From the NCBI RefSeq assembly GCF_947487805.1, contig NZ_CANKXW010000002.1, forward strand, positions 248,001 through 312,000: a DNA stretch of 64,000 nt, given 5' to 3'. Below, in pieces: positions 51,011 through 60,235 of this stretch (within the stretch, counting starts at the first letter, position 1; every line of letters begins with the position of its first letter). The notes beneath the pieces are model-generated. The model was not told the origin of the DNA. It worked only from the letters and a program-made list of their open reading frames with translations, and ran no database searches. This DNA comes from an uncultured Tateyamaria sp. GTDB lineage: Bacteria; Pseudomonadota; Alphaproteobacteria; Rhodobacterales; Rhodobacteraceae. The position numbers and the translations under genes are program-made.

Positions 51011-52753
51011 TTAACGCAGCTCTTCGGCTGGTTCGACGCCAAGAATACCAAGACCGGATGCAATTACAACGGCGCAGGCACGCGCCAGGGCAATTTTTGC
51101 CTGAGATGTTGCAACGTCATCCTGCAAAAAGCGCAGCTCTGGAAGATCATTACCCCGGTTCCACAGCCCGTGGAACGTCCCGGCCAGATCATAGAGGTAG
51201 AATGCCACCCGGTGCGGTTCGTTGGTGCGCGCCGCCGTCTCGACCAGACGCGGCCACTCGGCCAGCTTGGCCGCAAGTGTCAGTTCCGCCTCGTGCTCAA
51301 GCTTGCTCAGGTCAGCTGCCGCCAGCGTGTCATCCGCCACATCGACACCCGCCTCGCCTGCCTTGCGCAGAACAGAGGTCACACGGGCATGGGCGTATTG
51401 CACGTAAAACACAGGGTTCTCGCGGCTCTGCTCCAGCACCTTGTCGAAATCGAAATCCAGCGCGGCATCGTTCTTGCGCGTCAGCATATGGAAGCGGGTC
51501 ACACCCGGCCCCACCTGATCCACCACGTCGCGCAGGGTCACAAACGTCCCTGCCCGCTTGGACATCTTGAACGGCTCGCCGTTTTTGTAGAGCTTCACCA
51601 GCTGCGTCAGCTTGATGTCCAGCGGGACGGTACCACCGGACAACGCGGACACCGCCGCCTTCATCCGTTTGACATAGCCACCATGATCAGCGCCAAACAC
51701 GTCGATCAGGGCATCAAAGCCGCGCTGCACCTTGTCATAGTGATAAGCGATATCGGGGGCAAAATATGTCCATGATCCGTCCGATTTCATCACCGGCCGG
51801 TCTACGTCATCGCCATGTTCTGTTGACTTGAACAGGGTCTGCTCGCGTGGCTCCCAATCCTCGGGCTTCTTGCCCTTCGGCGGCTCAAGCACCCCTTCAT
51901 AAATCAGGCCCTTGCCGCGCAAATCGTCCAGCGCCGCCTCGATCCGGCCCGTGCCATAAAGTGACTTTTCCGAATAGAACACGTCCATCTCGACACCCAG
52001 GGCGGCCAGGTCGGCGCGGATCAGGTCCATCATCGCATCCGTGGCAAAATTGCGCACGTCCTCGAGCCAGAACTGTTCTCCCTTGTCGAGATAGGCGTCA
52101 CCCACCTTGGCCTTCAGCGCCTCGCCCACCTCGATCAGGTAGTCGCCGGGATAGGTTCCGTCGGGAAAGGCCACGTCCTGGCCGTGCGCCTCGAGATACC
52201 GCAGGTAGACGGAGCGGGCCAGCACGTCGACCTGCGCGCCACCGTCGTTGATGTAATATTCACGAGTGACATCATGCCCGGCAAAATCCAGCAGCGACGC
52301 CAGAGCATCCCCGAACACTGCGCCCCGCGTGTGGCCCACGTGCAGGGGGCCTGTGGGGTTGGCGGACACATATTCGACATTCACCTTCTTGCCCTGCCCC
52401 ATGTCCGACCGGCCATAGCCGGTGCCCGTCGTCAGAACGGCCTGCACAACCTGTTGCCAGACCCCCGGCGCCAGCCGCAGGTTGAGAAAGCCGGGGCCCG
52501 CCACTTCGGCTGACGTGATCCGGGGATCCTCTGCCAGACGCGCGGCAAGAGCTTCGGCAATATCCCGAGGCTTCATGCCCGCAGGCTTGGCCAGAACCAT
52601 GGCCGCATTGGTGGCCATATCCCCGTGCGCCGCATCGCGCGGCGGCTCGACCGTGACATTCGTCGTGGGCAGGTCAGCGGGCAATTGCCCGGCCTCCACC
52701 ATGGCGGAGAGATCGGACAGCACAAGGGCGCGAATATCGGCAAACAGGTTCAT
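51011..52753 (-). CDS. argS: arginyl-tRNA synthetase
   Basis: A 580-residue class I synthetase. The HIGH-type motif reads HVGHTRG and the end of the catalytic domain carries the KMSKRAG motif (KMSKR). The N-terminal Add-1 domain and C-terminal DALR-type anticodon domain are present. The start [10 protein letters not shown] was chosen over an earlier non-coding extension. It is upstream of the SPOR gene. Confidence 0.96.
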   Translation of the reverse strand: MNLFADIRALVLSDLSAMVEAGQLPADLPTTNVTVEPPRDAAHGDMATNAAMVLAKPAGMKPRDIAEALAARLAEDPRITSAEVAGPGFLNLRLAPGVWQQVVQAVLTTGTGYGRSDMGQGKKVNVEYVSANPTGPLHVGHTRGAVFGDALASLLDFAGHDVTREYYINDGGAQVDVLARSVYLRYLEAHGQDVAFPDGTYPGDYLIEVGEALKAKVGDAYLDKGEQFWLEDVRNFATDAMMDLIRADLAALGVEMDVFYSEKSLYGTGRIEAALDDLRGKGLIYEGVLEPPKGKKPEDWEPREQTLFKSTEHGDDVDRPVMKSDGSWTYFAPDIAYHYDKVQRGFDALIDVFGADHGGYVKRMKAAVSALSGGTVPLDIKLTQLVKLYKNGEPFKMSKRAGTFVTLRDVVDQVGPGVTRFHMLTRKNDAALDFDFDKVLEQSRENPVFYVQYAHARVTSVLRKAGEAGVDVADDTLAAADLSKLEHEAELTLAAKLAEWPRLVETAARTNEPHRVAFYLYDLAGTFHGLWNRGNDLPELRFLQDDVATSQAKIALARACAVVIASGLGILGVEPAEELR

Positions 52754-52870
52754 GGATGGGTCTCTTGCAACGTGAGGGTTCGCGTGTATCAAGTTCAAAG
52801 ACTGCGTCAATGTGAAGTTTCTGTCAGCGATCAGGTTTCACGGCCTCGGACGGTGCCTCAAGGGCGGCAA

Positions 52871-54019
52871 TCACCCATGATCCGGAAACAGCGTCGCATG
52901 TTCCTGAATGGCAAATCGGTCGGTCATGCCGGAAATATAGTCCGACACCATCCGCGCAAGGGCAGCCTCATCCATCGTGGCCGACTGTGCCTCGGTCCGC
53001 CATTCGCCCGGCAGCAGATCCGGATTGGCCAAGTAAGCCGGGAATAGATCATGCACAATCCGCGTCACCTCCTGCCGTTTGGCCATGACCGGCGCCGCGC
53101 GGTACATGTTGTGAAACAGGAAATGGCGGATCTGGTTCAGGTCAGACCAAAGTTGATCGGAAAACCGAATGACAGGCCGACCAAGATGGCGGATCTCGGC
53201 CACATTTGTCGCACCACTGTTTTGCAGCAGGATGCGGGATGTGGCCACCACGTCGCTCACCATTGCACCAAATACGCGTCTCAACGCTTCGTGCCGGCGC
53301 CGCACGGGGTCAAGATCGGGATAGGCACTGTCCACAACGTCAAACGCCGGCCCAATCAGTGGCAAGGCACAGATGTCTTCTTCGGTGAACAGCCCGGCAC
53401 GCAAACCGTCATGCAGGTCGTGGTTGTTATAGGCAATGTCATCGGACAGAGCAGCCACTTGCGCTTCTGCGCTGGCATGGGTGCCCAGCTCCAGATCATG
53501 CTCCGCGTCATACTCCGCCAGGGCGTAAGGCAGATCACCCGTGACAGGCCCGTTGTGCTTGGCGATGCCTTCCAGACATTCCCACGTCAGGTTCAGCCCA
53601 TCAAACTCCGCGTAATGGCATTCGAGCCGTGTCACGATCTTGATGGCCTGCGCATTGTGATCAAACCCGCCAAAGGGCCGCATCAGGTCCTGCAAGGCAT
53701 CCTCGCCCGTGTGACCGAACGGTGGATGACCCAGATCATGCGCCAATGCCACCGCCTCCGTCAGGCAGTCATTCAGGCCCAAGGCGCCCGCGATGGTGCG
53801 CGCCACCTGCGCCACCTCGATGGAATGGGTCAGCCGGGTGCGGTAGTAATCACCCTCATGCTCCACAAAAACCTGAGTCTTGTGCTTTAGCCGTCGAAAC
53901 GCCGACGCATGGATGATCCGGTCACGATCCCGTTGGAAGCAGGACCGAAACGGCAGCTCATCTTCGGGCCAGCGCCGGCCCCGCGCAGTGGCGGGATCGG
54001 ATGCATAGGGCGCAGTCAT
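52871..54019 (-). CDS. dgt: deoxyguanosinetriphosphate triphosphohydrolase-like protein
   Basis: A 382-residue HD-domain dNTPase. The metal motif HDLGHPPFGHTGE and SFRRLKHKTQVF-like segment (AFRRLKHKTQVF) near 40-52 are family marks. The start MTAPYASDP is chosen; the open frame continues upstream without homology. It is divergent from erpA. Substrate range in this lineage is not fixed by sequence. Confidence 0.93.
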   Translation of the reverse strand: MTAPYASDPATARGRRWPEDELPFRSCFQRDRDRIIHASAFRRLKHKTQVFVEHEGDYYRTRLTHSIEVAQVARTIAGALGLNDCLTEAVALAHDLGHPPFGHTGEDALQDLMRPFGGFDHNAQAIKIVTRLECHYAEFDGLNLTWECLEGIAKHNGPVTGDLPYALAEYDAEHDLELGTHASAEAQVAALSDDIAYNNHDLHDGLRAGLFTEEDICALPLIGPAFDVVDSAYPDLDPVRRRHEALRRVFGAMVSDVVATSRILLQNSGATNVAEIRHLGRPVIRFSDQLWSDLNQIRHFLFHNMYRAAPVMAKRQEVTRIVHDLFPAYLANPDLLPGEWRTEAQSATMDEAALARMVSDYISGMTDRFAIQEHATLFPDHG

Positions 54020-54103
54020 GTCGACGGATCCTTGTCGCCTGTTCACACAGCCCATATATTGCAGGTGCAGCGAAGTTAAAACGCGCCTTTTCGGAGAAAT
54101 GCG

Positions 54104-54427
54104 ATGCAATTGCCCCCTACGGTGACCCCCCGCGCCTTTGAACGTCTGGCCGAAATCGGTGCGGCCGATCAGGGACAGGCCCTGCGCGTGGCTGTCGAAG
54201 GCGGCGGTTGTTCCGGATTTCAGTATGAAATCGCGCTGGACGCACCCAAGGATGACGATCTGGTCCTCGAAGGATCCGGACAGAAGGTTGTGGTCGATGC
54301 CATCAGCCTGCCGTTTCTGTCCAACGCTGTCATTGATTTCTCCGAAGAGCTGATCGGCGCGCGCTTTGTCATCGAAAACCCGAACGCAACCAGCTCGTGT
54401 GGCTGCGGAACGTCCTTTTCGATGTGA
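54104..54427 (+). CDS. erpA: A-type Fe-S insertion protein (ErpA/IscA)
   Basis: A 107-residue HesB-like protein with the three ligand cysteines: C36 in GGGCSGF and C99 and C101 in SSCGCG. It transfers Fe-S clusters to target enzymes. It shares an 84-bp divergent gap with dgt, a gene pair common in alphaproteobacteria. ErpA versus IscA cannot be told for sure. Confidence 0.9.
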   Translation: MQLPPTVTPRAFERLAEIGAADQGQALRVAVEGGGCSGFQYEIALDAPKDDDLVLEGSGQKVVVDAISLPFLSNAVIDFSEELIGARFVIENPNATSSCGCGTSFSM

Positions 54428-54485
54428 TCGACCGACGCGCCACATCTGCCTTGGCGCCATCGGTTCAATTTTTCTTGCCTGAAAT

Positions 54486-55556
54486 TCAGTGCGTCGCCAA
54501 GCTTGCGCGCGCGAACCCTTCGAAATAGGCCTCGAAATGGGATGTCGACGCCGCGGCATCGCACAGGGTTTCGGCTGCGCGGTCATCCAGCATTGCATAA
54601 AGCGTATCCTGCATCCGTTCCCAAGACCCTGAACGGGCGCGGCCAAGACCCAGCAGGGCTGCCGAAACCGCCCGCAACGCCCCTTCGCTGGCCTCCGGCT
54701 TGCGAAACGCGCAGGGCTTGGCCGTGACCGCCGCGCAAGGGTCATCAATACCCATGACCGACATCGCCCACGTGGATACGAGATACTCGTGATAGTCATC
54801 CGCCGGCGCCACGTAGACGCTGTCGTCCACAGTGAAATTTGCAAGGCTACGACGTATCGCCGCCACCCAATGAGCATTGGGCACCTGCCCCGCTTGCCGC
54901 AGGGCAATGCAGATTTCTGCCAAGAGATCGAGGTTCTGATCCAGGAATGCGGTGATTCCCGCATATTCCAGACTGAGCCGGGCCGCCGCGCCGATGTGCG
55001 GATCTCGCCGCCCGTATTCGGACAGGTAGAACACGATATGCGTCAGTTCGTAGGCCGCCTTCTTGTTCGGCAGCGCAAAGGTTTCGGGGCGACTGATGAA
55101 GGCGCGCAACCGATCATCCAGCCCCGCATCGGCGGCACGGGTGAACACCCCCCGGCGCGCCAAGAGCCGCCGCGCCTCTGCCCGCTGCAAGTCGCTCAAC
55201 TCTGCATCCGGCAACCCTTGCGTCGCCACCCAGTGGCACAGACTTTCCATCTGGGCACCGGGCATTCCAAGGTCTTCGAGATCCAGGCCGATTGACAACA
55301 GGAACCGGTAGTATTGCGGGAAAAACGTCAGTCGGTCGGACAGCTTCTGATAAAATCCCAGATGCGGCTGCAGTGCTGCCGCATCCACTTTTTGCCCCGT
55401 ACATTCAAGGATATTCAGCGTTTCGGCGTTTTCCTTCAACCAGAACACATCGTCCTCGATCCGACGATGGCTGGCGAAACACGCGACCAGTGCGGCCGCG
55501 CGTTCTGACAAGACCTGGCGACGCGGCGGGGCGGTAAAGGCAAGAATGTTTGACAT
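54486..55556 (-). CDS. uncharacterised partner of the FSSGS-repeat protein
   Basis: A 356-residue helical protein with no recognised catalytic domain. Notable segments are DVFWLKENAETLNILECTG (36-54), YELTHIVFYLSEYGRRDP (169-186) and DDYHEYLVSTWAMS (253-266); the His/Tyr/Asp-bearing helices suggest a helical-repeat fold (inference). Seven Cys are scattered. The start MSNILAF has an AAAGGA site. It lies 49 bp downstream of the repeat gene, same strand. From memory, and unverified, these families may be DUF6902 (this gene) and DUF6749 (the repeat gene). Confidence 0.75.
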   Translation of the reverse strand: MSNILAFTAPPRRQVLSERAAALVACFASHRRIEDDVFWLKENAETLNILECTGQKVDAAALQPHLGFYQKLSDRLTFFPQYYRFLLSIGLDLEDLGMPGAQMESLCHWVATQGLPDAELSDLQRAEARRLLARRGVFTRAADAGLDDRLRAFISRPETFALPNKKAAYELTHIVFYLSEYGRRDPHIGAAARLSLEYAGITAFLDQNLDLLAEICIALRQAGQVPNAHWVAAIRRSLANFTVDDSVYVAPADDYHEYLVSTWAMSVMGIDDPCAAVTAKPCAFRKPEASEGALRAVSAALLGLGRARSGSWERMQDTLYAMLDDRAAETLCDAAASTSHFEAYFEGFARASLATH

Positions 55557-55605
55557 GTCTGAGTCCTTTTCAAAGTCGGCAACCGCCGCGTCCGGTGTTC
55601 CGGGT

Positions 55606-56064
55606 TCAGGATCCCGAAGAGAACAGCCCCGTAACCGCACCCTCGATCACCGTGCCTGTCACTGGTGTGGACCCAGAGGAGAATGCGCCTGTCACGTCTC
55701 CGTCCGCTGTATGCGTCGCCACCGGGGCCGACCCCGAAGAGAACATTTCGGTCGCATCCCCTGTCACGGCATCGCGCCCCCGCGGTGCCGATCCGGACGA
55801 AAACATCTCGATCGCGTCACCGGAATTGGCATCCGACGTGACAGGTGCAGAGCCCGATGAGAACATGGCGATGCCTTCACCCGCGCATGCATCTGCTGTC
55901 ATCGGCGCAGAGCCTGACGAAAACATCTCGACCGCATCGCCGCGCAAGGGGTCGACCATCGCAGGTGCGCTGCCGGACGAAAACATCTCGACCCCGTCGC
56001 CGACAAGCGCGGCGCTGACGTCAGTTGCGGAAAATTCAGCTGTGATTTTGCGTTGAGCGGTCAT
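55606..56064 (-). CDS. FSSGS tandem-repeat protein
   Basis: A 152-residue protein: a 20-residue leader (MTAQRKITAEFSATDVSAAL) followed by six complete 20-residue repeats and a truncated seventh that ends exactly at FSSGS. Consensus: x-G-D-A-x-E-M-F-S-S-G-S-A-P-V-T-x-D-A-x. No signal peptide or membrane segment is evident. Codons for FSSGS differ between copies while the peptide is kept. It is the first gene of an operon with the 356-residue partner. Function unknown; see findings. Confidence 0.8.
   Translation of the reverse strand: MTAQRKITAEFSATDVSAALVGDGVEMFSSGSAPAMVDPLRGDAVEMFSSGSAPMTADACAGEGIAMFSSGSAPVTSDANSGDAIEMFSSGSAPRGRDAVTGDATEMFSSGSAPVATHTADGDVTGAFSSGSTPVTGTVIEGAVTGLFSSGS
55609..56004 (-). 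repeat. seven 60-bp coding repeats (last one partial)
   Basis: The repeat period is exactly 60 bases, six full units and a 36-base seventh. Copies differ at many synonymous sites, so the repeat is old, not a recent expansion. Confidence 0.9.
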
Positions 56065-56165
56065 GAGGACATCCTTTCATCCCGTTGGTTGTGATGCCTT
56101 AACGGTTACCCGCAAAAAGTGTGTTGAGAAGCTGTTTTTCGCGCTAAGGGGGATATCGGTGTCAA

Positions 56166-56174
56166 TTATCCACA
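56166..56174. promoter_or_regulatory. DnaA box 1
   Basis: Perfect TTATCCACA in the 344-bp gap between the repeat gene and xthA. Confidence 0.65.
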
Positions 56175-56241
56175 GGCTACGCGACAAAATCTGAATGGAG
56201 AGCCGGTCATTTCCGCAGCGCCATCAGCGCTGGAAAAAAAC

Positions 56242-56250
56242 TTATCCACA
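56242..56250. promoter_or_regulatory. DnaA box 2
   Basis: A second perfect TTATCCACA, same orientation, 76 bp from box 1, within an A/T-rich stretch. Confidence 0.65.
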
Positions 56251-56305
56251 AATTTATACATGCGCAGATTTGAGAGAAATTTGCACATTCATGCATTTCG
56301 GACCC

Positions 56306-56310
56306 GAATC
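56306..56310. promoter_or_regulatory. GANTC site (CcrM methylation)
   Basis: GAATC, six bases from the CtrA box. GANTC is the site of the cell-cycle methylase CcrM; one site alone is weak evidence. Confidence 0.4.
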
Positions 56311-56316
56311 GAACGG

Positions 56317-56331
56317 TTAAGATTTAGTTAA
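56317..56331. promoter_or_regulatory. CtrA box upstream of xthA
   Basis: TTAA-GATTTAG-TTAA, exact 7-base spacing. It lies 78 bp upstream of the xthA ATG and 250 bp from the repeat gene start. Confidence 0.65.
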
Positions 56332-56408
56332 TTGTGCCTGTGCCACACCCCTTGCGGCACCGGCCGGGATCGGTCACATCTGGGGCAAGTCAGTGATTGG
56401 GGTCAGCG

Positions 56409-57191
56409 ATGAAGATAGCCACGTTCAACATCAATGGGATCAAGGCGCGGATCGAGGCCTTGCCCCGCTGGCTCGACAGCGCGGCACCCGACGTCGCCCT
56501 GTTGCAGGAAATCAAATCGGTCGACGAAAATTTCCCGCGCGAGATTTTCGAGGATCGCGGGTACAACGTGGAGACCCATGGCCAGAAATCCTTCAACGGC
56601 GTTGCGATCCTGTCCAAGCACCCGCTCGAAGACGTCACACGCGGCCTGCCCGGTGATGCCGAAGACGAACAGGCCCGCTATATAGAGGCAACGGTGGTCG
56701 GAGACAGTCACGCCGTGCGTCTGTGCGGCCTCTACCTGCCAAACGGAAACCCAAGTCCAGGGCCCAAATACGATTATAAATTGGCGTGGATGGAACGTCT
56801 CCGCCAAAGAGCCCGCAGTTTGCTGGCCGAAGAGATCCCGTTCCTGATGGCGGGCGACTATAACATCATTCCACAAGCCGAGGACGCAAAACGCCCCGAC
56901 GCCTGGCGCGATGATGCGCTGTTCCGATTGGAAAGCCGCGCCGCGTTTCGCAAATTACTCAACCTGGGCCTGACAGAAGCCTTTCGCGCCCGCACCTTCG
57001 GTCCCGGACACTACTCATTCTGGGACTACCAGGCCGGGGCCTGGAACCGGGATGACGGCATTCGAATTGATCACTTCCTTCTGTCGCCAGGTTGCGCCGA
57101 TCTTCTGACAGACTGCCAGATCGACAAACATGCCCGCGGCGAGGAAAAACCCTCGGATCATGTGCCCGTCTGGATCGATCTGGCCGCCTGA
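56409..57191 (+). CDS. xthA: exodeoxyribonuclease III / AP endonuclease
   Basis: A 260-residue endonuclease-exonuclease-phosphatase family enzyme of base-excision repair. The start MKIATFNINGIKAR, catalytic Glu in LLQEIKSVD, the GDYNIIPQ motif (Asp/Asn) and the C-terminal SDHVPVWIDL (His) are all present. The upstream gap contains a CtrA box and two DnaA boxes. Confidence 0.95.
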   Translation: MKIATFNINGIKARIEALPRWLDSAAPDVALLQEIKSVDENFPREIFEDRGYNVETHGQKSFNGVAILSKHPLEDVTRGLPGDAEDEQARYIEATVVGDSHAVRLCGLYLPNGNPSPGPKYDYKLAWMERLRQRARSLLAEEIPFLMAGDYNIIPQAEDAKRPDAWRDDALFRLESRAAFRKLLNLGLTEAFRARTFGPGHYSFWDYQAGAWNRDDGIRIDHFLLSPGCADLLTDCQIDKHARGEEKPSDHVPVWIDLAA

Positions 57192-57252
57192 CGCATGGGT
57201 CGGTGGGCGGGCGCCTTTGCCGCAAGGCAAACAGAGCCGCGCAACGACGCAT

Positions 57253-57837
57253 TCAGGCCTGCAATTCCGCGTCCCAGTACAAAAAGTCCATCCAGCTGTC
57301 GTGCAGATAGTTCGGCGGGAACTTGCGCCCCATATTCCGCAGCTCTTCCGCCCCGGGCTGACGTGGCGGCTTGCGCAGTGCCATTCCGGTCCGATGCAAT
57401 GCTTTCGATCCCTTGCGCAAATTGCACGGGCTACAGGCCGCAACCACATTCTGCCAGCTCGTCACGCCTCCGCTTGCACGCGGCACGACGTGGTCAAATG
57501 TCAATTCCCCCCGCGCGCCGCAATACTGGCAACAGAATTCGTCCCTCAGAAATAAATTAAAGCGCGTGAAGGCCACGCGCTTTTGGGGTTTCACATAGTC
57601 CTTCAGAACCACGACCGACGGAATTCTGATCTCCGTACTCGGGCTTCGGACCACCTCGTCATATTCGGCGACGATATCCACCCGATCGAGCCATGCGGCC
57701 TTCACCGCTTCCTGCCAAGGCCAAAGCGACAGAGGATAGTAACTGAGCGGCCGGTAATCGGCATTCAACACCAACGCCGGATGATGTTTCAACGCCGTAG
57801 GGCTGCGCACAAAATCTGTTCTGAAATCGCCGTCCAT
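57253..57837 (-). CDS. HNH endonuclease
   Basis: A 194-residue protein with a C-terminal HNH domain: CQYCG, FDHVVPRASGG (catalytic His) and CSPCNLRKG. The paired CXXC motifs bind zinc. The N-terminal part (NADYRPLSYYPLSLWPWQ) is typical of a common, widely conserved HNH protein in this lineage. Its role in repair or defence is unknown. Chosen start MDGDFRT has a GGAG site. Confidence 0.9.
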   Translation of the reverse strand: MDGDFRTDFVRSPTALKHHPALVLNADYRPLSYYPLSLWPWQEAVKAAWLDRVDIVAEYDEVVRSPSTEIRIPSVVVLKDYVKPQKRVAFTRFNLFLRDEFCCQYCGARGELTFDHVVPRASGGVTSWQNVVAACSPCNLRKGSKALHRTGMALRKPPRQPGAEELRNMGRKFPPNYLHDSWMDFLYWDAELQA

Positions 57838-58104
57838 CACTGTGACTCCGTCCTCACCCTGTCTGCCTGCGGCACCAGAGCGGGGATCCCGCCCCGGTCT
57901 TCTTGTCTCGACTATATCTTGTGGAAAGCGATAGGCAAGCGCCGAAATACCACGAGATGTCGCAGCCTCACGTCGCACGCCTACATGACATCAATATGAA
58001 CACTTTATCGTCACATGCGCGCATGCGGGGTCAGGAAAACCTCACTGGACGGACTGACCTGCTGCAGCCATAACGCTCCCACTACCGAAAGGGACGAAAA
58101 ACAG

Positions 58105-58287
58105 ATGGAACAGGCAAAGTCCAAAATCGCTTTGAGCCTCATGGCAAGGACACGCGCGTTCATGACGCTCGTTTTCCGCGGTGATCAAGACACGGTTTCC
58201 GAACCGAGCGCGGCACATCTCCACGGGCCCGACATCACGCGCGCGCCTCGGACATCTGTTCAGGACGGTTTTGAAGGCATGTGCTGA
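58105..58287 (+). CDS. small hypothetical protein
   Basis: A 60-residue frame with a purine-rich AAAGGGA ribosome site 9-14 bases before the ATG. The N-terminal half is basic and amphipathic (KSKIALSLMARTRAFMTLVF). No family recognised. The weight rests on the ribosome site only. Confidence 0.4.
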   Translation: MEQAKSKIALSLMARTRAFMTLVFRGDQDTVSEPSAAHLHGPDITRAPRTSVQDGFEGMC

Positions 58288-58465
58288 GAACCGTTTCAGC
58301 CAGTCATCTAGATCATTCACGACGACCCATACCGTAAGAGCATAATTATACGATGGCGCTTACCCCGCATTAACTGTTTTTGATCATATTTTAGAATTTA
58401 GAGTTGACCCGTTTTCTTGCGTCTTGCAGGTTAACTCCAATTTTATTTTCTTTGCGGATCTTATC

Positions 58466-59581
58466 GTGTCGGATCAAAAATTGCAGGAAGTGTCGGCGCA
58501 ATTGGCGCAGATTCAGGGCCAACTGTCCCAAGCGAATGATACAGCGCTGCCCGGGCATCGCGGGATACCTATTCACTTTTATATACTGAACGGTCTCGCG
58601 ATCCTACTTTTGGGAGCGTGTAGTTTCGTGGCCTATTACCTTAAGGACGATATAAGCGGCCTGCGTGCTGAGATATCCCTTGAACGCACAGAACGCCTCG
58701 CCGCCCAGGAAACGGCTGCGGAAAACCTCAAAGAACTTCTGAAGGCGCAAACCCAGACGATCAGCGCTACGATGACCGGCGAATTCAATACGCTGCGCGC
58801 GGAATTGTCCGGACAGACGGCGACGTTGAACGGGGCCGTTTCAACGCTAGAAGAAAAACTCAACGGCAGCGCCAGTACTATGGGCACGCAGATCGCAACT
58901 TTGCAGACTGAAGTCACGACAATCCGGAGCACCAATGTCGAGTTGGCAGCCACTGCGCGCGCGTCGTCTTCGCAACTCGAAGAAACACGTCTGTCATTGA
59001 TGGAAGCCAAGACTGCATTGGACGACGCCGAAGAACGGTTCGAAGAGTCGACCGAAAAAACGGAAGATGTGCGCACGAGGCTTCAAAGTGTACTGACGGT
59101 CGCCAAAACTGAATTGAGTTCAACCGTCGCCGCCGCAACTCAGGAAATTGAAACGCGGACAAACCAAGCAGAAACAATTCTCGACAAAATCGCCCGTGCA
59201 GTTACCGACGCCGAAAATCGCGATATTCAACGAGAAGCAACAGTGGCCAGCCGCGAGAGGAAGTCGCGAGAATACCTCGACGCCTACTGCAAAGAGCGCG
59301 CATATGAAAAGAACGTCGACATCCACAATTGGGTGGACGTGGATGGCTTGCCCTCGGATGCGAAAGAGTTGCTTGATGTCCTGACCCAAATGGAACGCGG
59401 CACGCTCTTGGTATCTGACGCATGTCAAAGGGCTTGGGTCGTGGTGCAGTTTCCCGGAACCTTGCCCGACGTGCGCGTTGGAACGGTCAATGACTTTGCA
59501 CAAAGTATCGGTGCAACCGTGCTATACCAACGCCCCGTGTTCTCGAACGTCGCCAGCTTCCGAAGTCTCCTAAAGCCCTAG
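58466..59581 (+). CDS. membrane-anchored long coiled-coil protein
   Basis: A 371-residue protein with a GTG start (58466) preceded by GCGGA; a TTG 14 codons earlier is an alternative. One membrane helix at about 37-57 (ILNGLAILLLGACSFVAYYL), then a coiled coil of about 230 residues, then a globular C-terminal domain of about 80 residues containing NWVDVDGLPSDAKELLDVL and RAWVVVQFPGTLPDV. Codon use and GC look lower than the neighbours, suggesting a separate history. Its end overlaps the esterase gene on the other strand. Function unknown. Confidence 0.7.
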   Translation: MSDQKLQEVSAQLAQIQGQLSQANDTALPGHRGIPIHFYILNGLAILLLGACSFVAYYLKDDISGLRAEISLERTERLAAQETAAENLKELLKAQTQTISATMTGEFNTLRAELSGQTATLNGAVSTLEEKLNGSASTMGTQIATLQTEVTTIRSTNVELAATARASSSQLEETRLSLMEAKTALDDAEERFEESTEKTEDVRTRLQSVLTVAKTELSSTVAAATQEIETRTNQAETILDKIARAVTDAENRDIQREATVASRERKSREYLDAYCKERAYEKNVDIHNWVDVDGLPSDAKELLDVLTQMERGTLLVSDACQRAWVVVQFPGTLPDVRVGTVNDFAQSIGATVLYQRPVFSNVASFRSLLKP

Positions 59582-60235
59582 CTTGTCACGCATGAATGCG
59601 AGCGCAACGCTCAGCCCGTCGGGTGCGATCCCGTGCGCGGTGCCTTTCATCACGTGGGCATAGACGTCTTTCCACCCCGCCTCCTGCAACGCTTCGGCCG
59701 CCTGCGGCAATGACTGCGGTGGGACCACGTCGTCCTGATCCCCGTGGATCAGCAAAACAGACGGACGGCTCACGACCTCATCGGCCAGGACTTCGGGGTT
59801 CAGCAAACGGCCGGAAAACGCGACAATGCCCGCGACGGGGTCTTCGCGACGCGGCGCCACATGCAGGGACATCATCGTGCCTTGCGAAAACCCGAACAAT
59901 ACCACCTGTTCGGGCAGCACGTCCTCGTCCACCATCAGCGCATCGAGGAACGCGTTGAGATCGTCACTCGCCGCCATGAGGCCGCGTTCGGCCTCTTCTT
60001 CCGAAGACCCGTCAATCCACGGGATCGGAAACCACTGGTACCCACCGGGATAGCCGGGAATGGCTTCGGGCGCATCGGGGGCCACAAACAACGTGTCGGG
60101 CAGATGCTCCGCCAAGGGCTCCGCCAGTCCTAGCAAGTCCGCGCCATTCGCACCGTAGCCGTGCAGGAATACGACAATCGACCGCAATTCACCTGATGCG
60201 GGTTCGACCCGCCCTGCCTGCAACACCCGTGTCAT
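59570..60235 (-). CDS. phospholipase/carboxylesterase (alpha/beta hydrolase)
   Basis: A 221-residue hydrolase of the small carboxylesterase family (YpfH/Est type). Ser in GFSQGTMM, Asp in HGDQDDVVP and His in GTAHGIAP form the triad; VFLHGYGANG is the oxyanion segment. Start at MTRVLQA, overlapping the glycosylase stop (ATGA). Substrate unknown. Confidence 0.9.
   Translation of the reverse strand: MTRVLQAGRVEPASGELRSIVVFLHGYGANGADLLGLAEPLAEHLPDTLFVAPDAPEAIPGYPGGYQWFPIPWIDGSSEEEAERGLMAASDDLNAFLDALMVDEDVLPEQVVLFGFSQGTMMSLHVAPRREDPVAGIVAFSGRLLNPEVLADEVVSRPSVLLIHGDQDDVVPPQSLPQAAEALQEAGWKDVYAHVMKGTAHGIAPDGLSVALAFMRDKLGL

Noticed and set aside
54428-54485. Terminator after erpA
   Set aside because: GCGCC/GGCGC arms are short, and the T run lies about 10 bp beyond the stem.
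56065-56408. Chromosomal origin of replication
   Set aside because: DnaA and CtrA boxes are present, but only two DnaA boxes were found, no typical oriC genes flank it, and GC skew cannot be measured; listed as a regulatory region instead.
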